This document shows, piece after piece, positions 35,001-43,292 of a stretch of 43,575 bases of DNA. The number at the start of each line of letters is the position of its first letter. Within the stretch, counting starts at the first letter, position 1. Source of the DNA: Planctomycetota bacterium (GTDB taxonomy: Bacteria > Planctomycetota > UBA8108 > JACQVS01); contig JANQLS010000131.1 in the NCBI GenBank assembly GCA_028280485.1, forward strand, positions 1 through 43,575, given 5' to 3'. A program made the translations under genes and the position numbers. Below the pieces are notes generated by a model. The model was not told where the DNA came from, searched no databases, and saw nothing but the letters and a program-made list of their open reading frames with translations.

Positions 35001-37639
35001 GAATTCACGACTGGAGCAGAGGCACTTTGAACTCTCGAAACGAGAACCTCATCGTGGTCGTTGAGAATTTCTACTGAAGTAGAACTAGCATCCGTGAGAA
35101 TCGCTGAGAAACTAGCGATCCCCCCTTGATCTTGGTGATGGTGGTCATCGTGTTGAGTAGCTGGAATGCGAATAGACTGAGTCAGATGCCCCGCGCCATC
35201 TCGACTATTAATCTGCAATTCAGCATGAGGGTCGATGATCTCATTTTGTCTTTGAATGGCGGATTCAATCGAGTCCACGTGGAGGTAACCCGGCGGAACT
35301 TTCATGACTCTAGACAAGCTTACATTTCCAGTAGCTTGCTCTACGAGACCCTCAATTAGGATGTAACCGTCATCGGCCAAGCCTGCAGCTCCCCCGATGG
35401 CTCCTCCGCCCCCACTACCCGCAGGACCTACGCGATCGATGAGGCCCTGCCAATTGTAATCTGAAATCCATGCAGGGCGGCAATAAGACATAAAACTACT
35501 AGCTTGATTGGGAGCGATGGCCGTACGACTCAACCAATCGAAACCAAACAATCCCCGCGGATCGATGGTTCCATCTGGAAGACTAGGCCCGATTTGCATC
35601 GTAGGATAGGGATAAGCGGCATGAATGTTTTCGGGAGAACCACAATCGACATGCTTCCATCGATCCCCCGAGATGCCGTTATAATTATGAGCCACTTCTT
35701 GCATCATGGTGGCTCCACCCGGATAACTCCCCACCATGGGAACGGGGCCACCTTGCTGCCCATCCATACGCACCCAGCTGGCGTGACGATAGGTACTAGC
35801 GTAACCCGAAGCTCCCGTTGTCCCGGAAGGAGTCAGACCAATATAGTGACGCACGGTCTCTTCGGCATGCGGTCGACATTCAGGTCGATCCAAAGGCTCA
35901 TCGTGAATCAAGTGATTTAATATATGATCTTGATCTTCAGGAATGCGGTACGTTGATCCACCACCGATGAAGGGCGCCGCAATCCAAGCTCGTTTACGAA
36001 GGAATCCCGGACGAAACCCTAATCGAATGCGATCCACCGGATACATGCTTTCAAATCGATTGATGATATTAGAGAACTCTTCCTGATCATCTTCGTTATT
36101 GAATTGAAAAGTCCCTTCACCTGAATTTGTTTGAACGGAACGATACTCGATACAAACAGGGGTAATTCTGTCGAAGGTAACTGTCGATTCTGCGAAGTTA
36201 TTACTTGAGTCCGCATCTCGAATCATATCCCCCGCATTGATTTCTGCACGCAAGGTAATTGTTCCCGTCCTCCAAGATGGAGGGATTACAAAAAGAAAAT
36301 TACGATTAACTACCGAACGAGAAAAAGGATCACTCGTTCGATCTTCAAGACTCGTGGGACGAACTGTAGGAGTGATCGGTGAATCTGGTAAGTCAGCTTC
36401 ACTCGGATCTTGAATCCCGTTTCCATTAGGATCCTCGAATCCATGGAGAACGGCAAAGATATGTTCCGTGATGACATCGGTGTCCCCTGCTGCCAATGTG
36501 GGGAATGCGCGTACGATCGTACGTTTCCCGTCGACAAGAGTGACCGAGTTGTCTAAATCTTGAATGGCTTGAGTGACTTCTAAGCGTGGATCCAACCACT
36601 GTAAGTCAGGGGGTGCGATTCCTGTTTTCGGGTAACGCACAGTTGTTTGGTTATTACTGCGATAGTAAATATGAGTTTCTGAGAGACCTAATCTAAATGT
36701 GGAGGTATAGCTTAAACCCGAATCGACCTCAAGTCCTGGATTAGCAACCGACATACCAGGGGTTTTTAGACTAATTCTTACGTCTGCGGCCGGGGAAGAC
36801 CTACGCTCGAGCCAATACACCCCCTCACTATCAGCCTTGAGATCTAAAAGTAGAAATCCTGAATCTAAGACATGAACCAACTCTTTGGTGGCAGATGGAA
36901 GCATCCGCTTTTTCCAAATTCGATCTTGATTGGATGCGGAACGCTCGACCCAATAAACATACTCCCCTTCGTTATCTGTGAAAGCCTTGATAGGAGTCTC
37001 TGGGAGTGTGGATTCAAGTACGGTATATGTGTCCGTAGTTAAATCTAAGAGCCCAAGAGCATCTCCAGTGAGTAATACAATTTGACCTGTCGAAGATCCC
37101 CCAGCCGCATCGATGGAAAGAGCACTTGTACCATAAGAACTGTCCACCACTGCTCCACTTCCATCACGGCCGATTTTTCCGATTTCAACCTTAGTCCTCC
37201 AATAAACAAAATTATCATCGACGGCAAGGTCTAAATTGAAATCATCCACCCCAAAGTTTACTGACGTAAGTAACTCTGGTTCAGCAGACAGAATGGTATT
37301 TCGCATCCACAACCGGAAAATCCCATTTTCAGTCATGTAATAAGAATAACCACCTCGTGCCACCAGCCTTAATACGGAAGGCTCACAGTCCGTACCGAAA
37401 TACACTGTATGAGGATCGATGACATGAGTATCTTTACGCCCAATCGCAATTTCATGTCCCGCACAAAGATCACTGAGAGGAGAAGCCCAGTAGATCGATC
37501 CATCATCTAATGCGAAGTGGTCGTGGGTTATAGGGGTAAAGAGTACTGCCTCTTGAGAGTGAAGAAGGCCGAACTTCGTAAATAACGTAAGGCATAAGAA
37601 AAGTATCGCTTTTATAAAGACTGACCCAAGTTTCAACAT
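32063..37639 (-). CDS. Giant secreted multidomain protein B, tandem paralog of A
   Basis: 1858 residues from the ATG at 37639, with AGGAGG (37647-37652) 7 bases ahead. The domain order equals that of protein A: signal peptide, propeller-like region, L-E-V-T-Q-A-I-Q domain, zincin-like domain with Q-E-V-A-H-N at 647-652 and S-F-M-S-Y-C, Ig-like domains, thrombospondin type-3 repeats (D-N-D-G-D-G-I-L-N), beta-helix, cohesin-like domain, HYR and dockerin with a C-G-L-D-P-T tail. By eye the two agree at roughly three residues in four, higher in the TSP3 to HYR part and lower in the N-terminal propeller and signal peptide. Gln replaces the first zinc His in both. It is probably a surface or matrix protein. 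It has its own candidate promoter and terminator, so it is not simply co-transcribed with A. Confidence 0.9.
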   Translation of the reverse strand: MLKLGSVFIKAILFLCLTLFTKFGLLHSQEAVLFTPITHDHFALDDGSIYWASPLSDLCAGHEIAIGRKDTHVIDPHTVYFGTDCEPSVLRLVARGGYSYYMTENGIFRLWMRNTILSAEPELLTSVNFGVDDFNLDLAVDDNFVYWRTKVEIGKIGRDGSGAVVDSSYGTSALSIDAAGGSSTGQIVLLTGDALGLLDLTTDTYTVLESTLPETPIKAFTDNEGEYVYWVERSASNQDRIWKKRMLPSATKELVHVLDSGFLLLDLKADSEGVYWLERRSSPAADVRISLKTPGMSVANPGLEVDSGLSYTSTFRLGLSETHIYYRSNNQTTVRYPKTGIAPPDLQWLDPRLEVTQAIQDLDNSVTLVDGKRTIVRAFPTLAAGDTDVITEHIFAVLHGFEDPNGNGIQDPSEADLPDSPITPTVRPTSLEDRTSDPFSRSVVNRNFLFVIPPSWRTGTITLRAEINAGDMIRDADSSNNFAESTVTFDRITPVCIEYRSVQTNSGEGTFQFNNEDDQEEFSNIINRFESMYPVDRIRLGFRPGFLRKRAWIAAPFIGGGSTYRIPEDQDHILNHLIHDEPLDRPECRPHAEETVRHYIGLTPSGTTGASGYASTYRHASWVRMDGQQGGPVPMVGSYPGGATMMQEVAHNYNGISGDRWKHVDCGSPENIHAAYPYPTMQIGPSLPDGTIDPRGLFGFDWLSRTAIAPNQASSFMSYCRPAWISDYNWQGLIDRVGPAGSGGGGAIGGAAGLADDGYILIEGLVEQATGNVSLSRVMKVPPGYLHVDSIESAIQRQNEIIDPHAELQINSRDGAGHLTQSIRIPATQHDDHHHQDQGGIASFSAILTDASSTSVEILNDHDEVLVSRVQSASAPVVNSISSPSGGVVDNLIVNWTSSDTDGDVLEHTLHYSSDDGETWMLLASGLTETFYILDDPQLLPGSVDETAPGSSRIRVTSSDGFRIGTRISNPFIVRNRRPMVFLMGPYDGQEFGLREAIHFDARGWDPEDGNDIPFNAFSWTFDGLVTQVGRELTLPEGVQPGTHQVELLVRDSDGRASAAWNFEINVRDRGYPIPDNDGDGILNDDDNCLGIPNPGQEDTDNDGLGDVCDNCPLNANPFQGDSDEDGLGDECDISHYFVRQDSPLSGDGLSWETAFVTLQEALDQADLQLNAGNETVEIWVAEGVYTPYVHEDDPEPRAASFKVRPGIKIVGGFHGHEHHAEDRDPVGAPAVLSADLDLNDDPSDPSTSTDNAFNILHINPNEDSGKVELVGLRIEGATSTGVNGSAVFVSGGVYLEMHECDFFRNESDQGSAIWALTGSRITTYSTRFLNNRSSQPTDGGTILIEGSILSLFNTSFSYNENESGGCIHAVNTRVNATHCAFVHNNTFATSGAAVHLGVGADVYIYNSFLFDNIGDSGIGHFDIDEDANLNVNYSSIQDGYVGVGNISEAPIFENEDGPDGLAGTLDDSLRTQAGSPTHDAGNNYTSSALNIFEDASGHSRFGEDPSVSDTGVGGAPIVDLGPYELHVEPSHLGLEEAHTECGLTESMYYVVQSPNPVAGFSSGLSWDGENLELVEIVAGPDISASDVLSIIVTPQGTGEAVVALVLNSGVFIDEDHPVRALEARFRAREDANLQQIEEFEVCIIEDIGTPPVKVVYTVPGPNGLPQSENPTFGCSHMMITEDLEAPTIQCPEDMVVAPDPETGTAIVFWEAIGSDACGDVTITYEPEPGTAFEVGTHTVICTVEDEAGNTDECSFEITVENLKDEFRRGDANVDGRVDITDPISILDHLFIGGPASPCFGAANANDDHLLDITDPITLLSYLFLGTVTIPAPGPDHCGLDPTPDEFECSYNQEICEP

Positions 37640-37646
37640 GGGGATT

Positions 37647-37652
37647 CCTCCT
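37647..37652 (-). promoter_or_regulatory. Consensus Shine-Dalgarno site
   Basis: AGGAGG on the minus strand, 7 bases before the ATG at 37639. Same sequence and spacing as in the paralog at 31804-31809. Confidence 0.85.
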
Positions 37653-37684
37653 AAGTGATAGACAAAACCATAAATCCAATTTAA

Positions 37685-37700
37685 TGAAGGCCTTCCTTCA
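37685..37700 (-). promoter_or_regulatory. Leader hairpin at predicted 5' end
   Basis: TGAAGG (37685-37690), a 4-nt loop, and CCTTCA (37695-37700) form a perfect stem. It begins about seven bases after the predicted -10 box, so it would cap the 5' end of the mRNA. Confidence 0.45.
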
Positions 37701-37707
37701 ATGGGCT

Positions 37708-37735
37708 AACTGTCTAAAACGGAAGGAGAAGAGCA
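37708..37735 (-). promoter_or_regulatory. Candidate ECF-type promoter for giant protein B
   Basis: On the minus strand, TGCTCT (37735-37730, a variant of TGTCCC), 17 bases, then CAGTT (37712-37708), followed by AG as in the paralog. The start codon is 68 bases downstream. The spacer shares TCCT and TTTT blocks with the other two copies. An AT-rich TTAATTAAT stretch precedes it. Confidence 0.5.
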
Positions 37736-38522
37736 GATTAATTATTTAATTTGCATTTTTTAAAAATTCATAAGCATCAAAAATTCAACTGCTTACGATT
37801 CTAAGATTTAAAAATGCATCGATGGAGGGAACGCGTAACTTAAAGTTATAAAGCACCTTTATGAGACTTAAGGAAAAGAATCACGCCCCATATTGTTCAG
37901 AGCCTATCAGTTGAGATAGAATGGAAGGAGAGTGACCTTCCTCGGATTTACTGTCACTCATGCTGAACGAATTAACCAAGTTTTGCCAACGTGGCACTCA
38001 TTGAAGAGTAAAACTAAAACCTGGGATCAAGCCAGGCACTACATAGATAATCACCACTTACTGCGAAATAGTTCACATGCAACGAACGATCGCAACAAGT
38101 CGGTCACCTAAGTTTGCACTTCAAACAAACTGTGAAATGTTTCTCATCAAAGAAACTGAGACCCGAAATTATTAACATCCATGGGAACATTTTCGTTTCT
38201 ATGGCATCAGTGCCTAGGCTCTTCGATAGTTTTTAGGCAGTGATGCACTCGCTTTTTTGAATCTAAAACTGAAACTTTCTCTTTAACTGACAAATTTAAA
38301 AAGACTTGGCGATGCTCGCTTCATTTGAGCAAGTATGGTTGCTCGTTTGCATCGTTGTTGCTAATGGTTGAGTCCATTACCGTTCCACCAAGTCATACTC
38401 CTTGCCCCTTACCGTTGGGGTTTCTAGGACGATCTTGATTGTGAATAAGTAGCTGCCGTTGGTGTGGAAATACCCACTTACGCGTAGTTGGCAACTTTTT
38501 GTATCTTCACCTAACCAAGTTT
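37736..38522. other. Long gap without a gene
   Basis: About 790 bases with no credible gene; short open frames here lack coding character. It must hold the promoter of the oxidoreductase gene at 38538, but I cannot point to clear -35/-10 boxes. The only structure I noted is at 37895-37968: an outer 6-bp stem (GTTCAG with CTGAAC) enclosing CTATC/GATAG and GGAAGG/CCTTCC hairpins. A structured leader or small RNA is possible but unsupported by any recognised family. Confidence 0.4.
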
Positions 38523-38527
38523 GGAGG
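38523..38527 (+). promoter_or_regulatory. Shine-Dalgarno site fixing the oxidoreductase start
   Basis: GGAGG lies 10 bases before the ATG at 38538. An in-frame ATG at 38499 has no such site and would add 13 residues that do not look like the family. Confidence 0.75.
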
Positions 38528-38537
38528 TTCGCCCTCG

Positions 38538-41500
38538 ATGTTTTTTCAGCCTCGATATCCTGGAACTCGTATCACTACCAATGGAAATCAACTCGTCTCC
38601 TACTACACCGAGGCTCGAATCACCGAAGGGGGAATTTTCTACCCCATCACTCCGTCAACGGAGATGGGAGAGATGTATCAACAAGCTTATGCCGAGGGAA
38701 AGCTCAACGTCTTTGGCCGACCCAAGGTAGCTGTAGAATGTGAAGGCGAGCACGCCGCTCAAGGCGGGGCCATCGCTTTTTCGATTCAAGGTCGACGGAC
38801 GGTCAACTTCACTTCGGGTCAGGGCATCGTCTATGGGATAGAGCAGTATTACCACGCACCGGGAAAACTCTCGACCATGGTGCTTGAAGTGGCAGCGCGC
38901 GCGCTCACCAAACACGCGCTCAATGTTCACTGCGGACACGATGATGTCTACGCCGCATTAGATACGGGCTGGCTCATGCTCTTCGGAAAGGATGCTCAGC
39001 AAGCCGCAGATCAAGCCCTCATCATTCGCAAAGTTTGTGAACAGGCACTCACCCCGGGAATGAATATTCAAGATGGATTCTTAACCAGCCATCTCGAGCG
39101 AACCTTCCTCATGCACGAATCCGAATTGATTCGTGAATTTTTGGGAGATGTCGATGACATCATCGACTGCCCCACCGAAGCCCAACGCGTTCTCTTCGGC
39201 CCCCAAAGACGACGCGTTCCTCGCTCGATCGATTTACGAAACCCTGCGCTCATCGGTCCCGTTCAAAATCAAGAGCATTACATGAACGGAGTGATCGCCA
39301 GGAGAAACAACTTCATCGAACCCATCCTCGGCTTCCTCGATCAGGCCTACCAAGAGTTTGGCCATCTCACGGGTCGTCACTACGGCTTCCTGAGTGAGTA
39401 CCGCACCGAAGATGCCGATACTGTTTATGTATCATTAGGCTCTGCTGCAGAGAATGCTGAAGCTGCTGTCGATTATCTGCGTGAAACGAGAAATGCGAAG
39501 GTGGGGTCGATCCATATCAATGTCATTCGCCCCTTCCCTGAACGAGCTATCGTCGAAGCATTAGCCGGCAAGAAAAATGTGATTATCTTAGAGCGAACGG
39601 ATGAACCTTTAGCGGGCGACAATCCGATTGGAAGAGATATTCGAACGGCTTTAAGTAAAGCTTTAGCTAATCACCAAGAACCTTCTTACGGAGATCTTCC
39701 AACCCTCTCTCCCAAAGAGATGCCTCACTTGTTCTCAGGCTCCTACGGATTAGGATCGAGAGATTTCCGTCCTGAGCACCTCATCGGCGCTTATGAATAC
39801 GCCCAGGGAGAAACGAATCGCCAAGATGGGAAAAGCGCCAAAGATGGTGAATCCTACTTCGTCTTAGGCATCAACCATCCCTACAACGTTCAATCCGATG
39901 AGACTCCCTCCCTTCTTCCTGAAGACTCTATCGCCGTTCGCCTTCACTCGATTGGCGGCTGGGGAATGATTACAACCGGAAAGAACATGGGAGAAGTTAT
40001 CGGTGAACTGGGCAACTATGTTGCTGAACGTGATGGCGTTACCGATGAGTACGGACGCCCCGGTGAGGTTATCCATGTCAGCGCGAATCCCAAATACGGC
40101 TCCGAGAAAAAAGGAGCCCCCACGGCTTACTTCCTCGTGGTGGCGCCGGAACGCGTTCGCGTCAATTGCGATTTGAATCATGTGGATGTGGTACTTTGTT
40201 GTGATCCCAAAGCCTTCACTCACATCAATCCATTAAATGGTCTCGTCGACGGCGGAGCCTTCGTGTGGGAATCCAACGAAAGTCCCGAGATGGCTTGGGA
40301 ACGTATCCCTCCCCATTACCGACAAGAGATCATCGACAGAAATCTTCGAGTCTATATTCTTCCCGGATTTGAAATTGCTCGGGAAGCGACGGACCGCCCG
40401 GAACTTCAACTGAGAATGCAAGGGAATGCGTTCTTGGGGGCCTTCTTCAAAGTCTCTCCATTCTTAAATAAATTCCAAATCGATGAGGATCACTTCCGAG
40501 AAGTAATTCACGCTCAATACGTGAAAAAGTTTGGACGCTTTGGTGAAGCCGTGGTCGAATCCAACATGAAAGTCATGATTCAGGGAGGAGCCCGACTTCA
40601 AGAAGTCCCCCACGGCTCTATCGATGCCAAGGATCGTTCGAGCATGAGAGGGGAACTCCTTCTTCCTATTCTCAACAACTCGGAAGAACCTTCTTCAGGC
40701 TGCGGCGGTCAATGCAGTTCAGATGGCGCCCCTCGAGCTCCTCTCTTCCAAAGAGAAACCTTTGACAAAGAATTCAGGGCTGGTCTCGGCTACCACCAAC
40801 CCGCATCTCCATTATCTTCCGTTGGTGTCATGGCTGCAGCAACGGGAGAATCAGCCTCCAAATACGGAGCGAGAAGAGAAACTCCTCTCTACATCGCCGA
40901 AAACTGTACTCAATGTATGTCTTGTATTACGGCATGTCCCGATACGGCTTTGCCCAACACGGTGCAAGATTTAGATCAAATTTTAGAAACAGCCGTTAAC
41001 AACTATTTAGAAGACTCTCAACAAAAGGAAGTGATCTTAGAAAATATTCCTTCGATCGATCAATCCGTTCGAGCCATCATGCTCGAACATTGTAGAAGCG
41101 AAAACCCACCGGCCATCAAGGACCTGGTCGTCGAAGAACTCGATAAAATTGAGGGAGTCAAACCTGAAACCACCGACAAGATTTACAGTATCCTGAATAA
41201 ACTTCCTCTGTCCTATGCCAAGGTCAATGCCATCTTCAGATCGCGCGAAAAGAAAGAAGAAGGCTCGGGAGGTATCTTCAGTATCTTCGTTTCGGACCTG
41301 TGTAAAGGTTGTGGAGAATGCGTGATAGAATGTGGCGACCACGAAGCCCTCGTGATGGTCACTGATACTGAAGAATATAATGCTGATCTTTTAAGCGCTC
41401 AAAAGTTTTTGGATCTTTTACCCGAAACGGCGAATAAATATCTTGGGAAGTACAATAACGAAGCTCCTCAAGAATCTCGAGCTGCAACTTTAAGAAACCT

Positions 41501-43208
41501 CTTGATGGTCAAGCGTAACTACGACGCTCTCCCCTCGGGAGATGGTGCTTGTGCGGGCTGCGGAGAAAAATCGGTTCTCCACGCGGTGGCTTCGGTAACA
41601 GAAGCGTATATGCGACCTCTCTATCATGAAAAAGCCAATCGCTTAGATCACAAAGCCGACCAACTCCAGGCTAATGGAGAAGAAATCTTAGAAGATTGGC
41701 GGAGCCGAGATCCTGACGGCTACACTCAATTTAAACGTACTTGCGCTCAGATCATCTTGGGATTAGGTGGAGAAACGGAAGCGGATACCGACTTGAGATT
41801 GAGTCAACGCGATCCTCTTAAGGATTCTGAGATTTTAGAAGCTCTGATCGCTAAGTTGCGAACTGAAGCCTTCAATCATCGTGATTTAGTCGCGGTGGAT
41901 GGCCGACTCGACAATGGGATGGCGGTCATGGCGATGGGAGCTCATACCGGTTGTAATACCGTCTACGGTTCCACGCCTCCAAACAATCCCCATCCTTATC
42001 CTTGGATGAATTCACTGTTTCAAGACGGAGCCACAATTTCTTGGTTGATGGGTGAAAGTTTCCAAATGGAGATTGCTCAAAGCTCAATTCTCCCGGAACG
42101 ATTAGTCGACCATCTCCTGACAGATTTACCTCCCACGAATGAAGATCACTTCAACTATACTCACTTCTCTGACGCCCTTATGACTCAAGAGGAAATCCGT
42201 GAGTTACCCAAAGTTTGGACCATCGGTGGAGATGGCGGTATGGGAGACATCGGCTTCCAAAACGTTTCAAAGGTCGTCCTCCAAAATCGCCCCAACGTGA
42301 AGCTGCTCCTTTTAGACACCCAAGTTTATTCGAACACGGGTGGCCAGAACTCGGATGCCTCCCCCATGACGGGTGGCTTCGATATGAATCAATTGGGAGC
42401 TGCGACCCAAGGAAAACTGAGTGAGATGAAGAACCCTGCCGAGGCATTCCTGGGTGGGCATGGCTCTCCATTCTTAGCCCAAGTTTCGATGGCCGATGAA
42501 GCCAAGTTCTATCGTTCACTCATCGAAGGCTTAGAATATCGCGGAACCGCCTTTTTCCACTGCTTCACCACCTGCCAACCAGAACACGGAGTTGCAGATG
42601 ACATGGCTTCTGAACAAGCCAGAAGGGTTCGTGACAGTAGAGGATTACCTGAATTTGTTTTCAATCCCGATTTAGGAGAAGCCTATTACGAAGCTCTCAG
42701 TCTTCACGGGAATCGAAATGACAACCGCGACTGGATTCAAGCTAAATACACCGAAGACAAACAAAAGTATAACTATACCGTTGCCCACTGGTGTGCCACT
42801 GAAGCTCGTTTCCGTCGTCACCTCAAACGCATCAAAGAAGCGGATACTGCGGGAATGATCCCCATCGACAACATGCTTTTGAGGCTCACCCAGAAGGATG
42901 TCGTGAACCGATTGTATCTCAACAAGGAACACCGATCCCATATTCCCGATTTCGGGGTTTACATGCTCTGTGAAGATAACAATGGGAAGCAACACTACAT
43001 GGCCCTCTCACGCCAGATGGTCCTCTTCTGTGTTGAACGAAGGAAAGCTTGGCGATTGTTACAAAGTCGAGCCGGAATTCAAAATGTGGATTACCAAGCT
43101 CAGAAGGTCCTTATCGAAAGAGTCGACAAGGGCGAAGTTTCTATTCAAGAACTCTCGGATCATGGAGAGGAACTGATGGATGGGATTCGCGAGGAGTTGA
43201 AGAAGTAA
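38538..43208 (+). CDS. nifJ: Pyruvate:ferredoxin (2-oxoacid) oxidoreductase, extended NifJ type
   Basis: 1556 residues, well above the ~1170-1200 usual for single-chain PFOR. The order is that of the family: N-terminal pyrimidine-binding/substrate domain (Y-P-I-T-P-S-T-E-M, G-x-G-I-x-Y-G), transketolase-C-like domain (~300-400), gamma domain (H-S-I-G-G-W-G at ~480), ferredoxin domain, then the TPP domain. Cluster motifs are C-T-Q-C-M-S-C-I-T-A-C-P (from 790) and C-K-G-C-G-E-C-V-I-E-C (from 922), separated by ~120 residues where about 45 is normal. The third-cluster Cys are in A-C-A-G-C-G-E (1005, 1008). TPP binding is at G-D-G-G-M-G-D-I-G (Asp1232) and N-T-G-G. It converts pyruvate and CoA to acetyl-CoA and CO2 with reduced ferredoxin, is oxygen-sensitive as a class, and is cytosolic. 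Pyruvate as the substrate is inferred. It stands alone. Confidence 0.9.
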   Translation: MFFQPRYPGTRITTNGNQLVSYYTEARITEGGIFYPITPSTEMGEMYQQAYAEGKLNVFGRPKVAVECEGEHAAQGGAIAFSIQGRRTVNFTSGQGIVYGIEQYYHAPGKLSTMVLEVAARALTKHALNVHCGHDDVYAALDTGWLMLFGKDAQQAADQALIIRKVCEQALTPGMNIQDGFLTSHLERTFLMHESELIREFLGDVDDIIDCPTEAQRVLFGPQRRRVPRSIDLRNPALIGPVQNQEHYMNGVIARRNNFIEPILGFLDQAYQEFGHLTGRHYGFLSEYRTEDADTVYVSLGSAAENAEAAVDYLRETRNAKVGSIHINVIRPFPERAIVEALAGKKNVIILERTDEPLAGDNPIGRDIRTALSKALANHQEPSYGDLPTLSPKEMPHLFSGSYGLGSRDFRPEHLIGAYEYAQGETNRQDGKSAKDGESYFVLGINHPYNVQSDETPSLLPEDSIAVRLHSIGGWGMITTGKNMGEVIGELGNYVAERDGVTDEYGRPGEVIHVSANPKYGSEKKGAPTAYFLVVAPERVRVNCDLNHVDVVLCCDPKAFTHINPLNGLVDGGAFVWESNESPEMAWERIPPHYRQEIIDRNLRVYILPGFEIAREATDRPELQLRMQGNAFLGAFFKVSPFLNKFQIDEDHFREVIHAQYVKKFGRFGEAVVESNMKVMIQGGARLQEVPHGSIDAKDRSSMRGELLLPILNNSEEPSSGCGGQCSSDGAPRAPLFQRETFDKEFRAGLGYHQPASPLSSVGVMAAATGESASKYGARRETPLYIAENCTQCMSCITACPDTALPNTVQDLDQILETAVNNYLEDSQQKEVILENIPSIDQSVRAIMLEHCRSENPPAIKDLVVEELDKIEGVKPETTDKIYSILNKLPLSYAKVNAIFRSREKKEEGSGGIFSIFVSDLCKGCGECVIECGDHEALVMVTDTEEYNADLLSAQKFLDLLPETANKYLGKYNNEAPQESRAATLRNLLMVKRNYDALPSGDGACAGCGEKSVLHAVASVTEAYMRPLYHEKANRLDHKADQLQANGEEILEDWRSRDPDGYTQFKRTCAQIILGLGGETEADTDLRLSQRDPLKDSEILEALIAKLRTEAFNHRDLVAVDGRLDNGMAVMAMGAHTGCNTVYGSTPPNNPHPYPWMNSLFQDGATISWLMGESFQMEIAQSSILPERLVDHLLTDLPPTNEDHFNYTHFSDALMTQEEIRELPKVWTIGGDGGMGDIGFQNVSKVVLQNRPNVKLLLLDTQVYSNTGGQNSDASPMTGGFDMNQLGAATQGKLSEMKNPAEAFLGGHGSPFLAQVSMADEAKFYRSLIEGLEYRGTAFFHCFTTCQPEHGVADDMASEQARRVRDSRGLPEFVFNPDLGEAYYEALSLHGNRNDNRDWIQAKYTEDKQKYNYTVAHWCATEARFRRHLKRIKEADTAGMIPIDNMLLRLTQKDVVNRLYLNKEHRSHIPDFGVYMLCEDNNGKQHYMALSRQMVLFCVERRKAWRLLQSRAGIQNVDYQAQKVLIERVDKGEVSIQELSDHGEELMDGIREELKK

Positions 43209-43292
43209 GCACTTTCTATCAGTACAACAGAAACTGATTGAAGGAGTTCACATCACAACATTCAGTTCAAACCTTAGACAGTAAAACGCCAA

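Noticed and set aside
37736..38522. tRNA or known riboswitch in the long gap
   Set aside because: No cloverleaf with a T-loop motif and no familiar riboswitch core could be recognised by reading both strands.
38459..38743. Plus-strand open frame overlapping the start of the oxidoreductase gene
   Set aside because: It is out of frame with a clearly conserved enzyme N-terminus and has no homology-like pattern.
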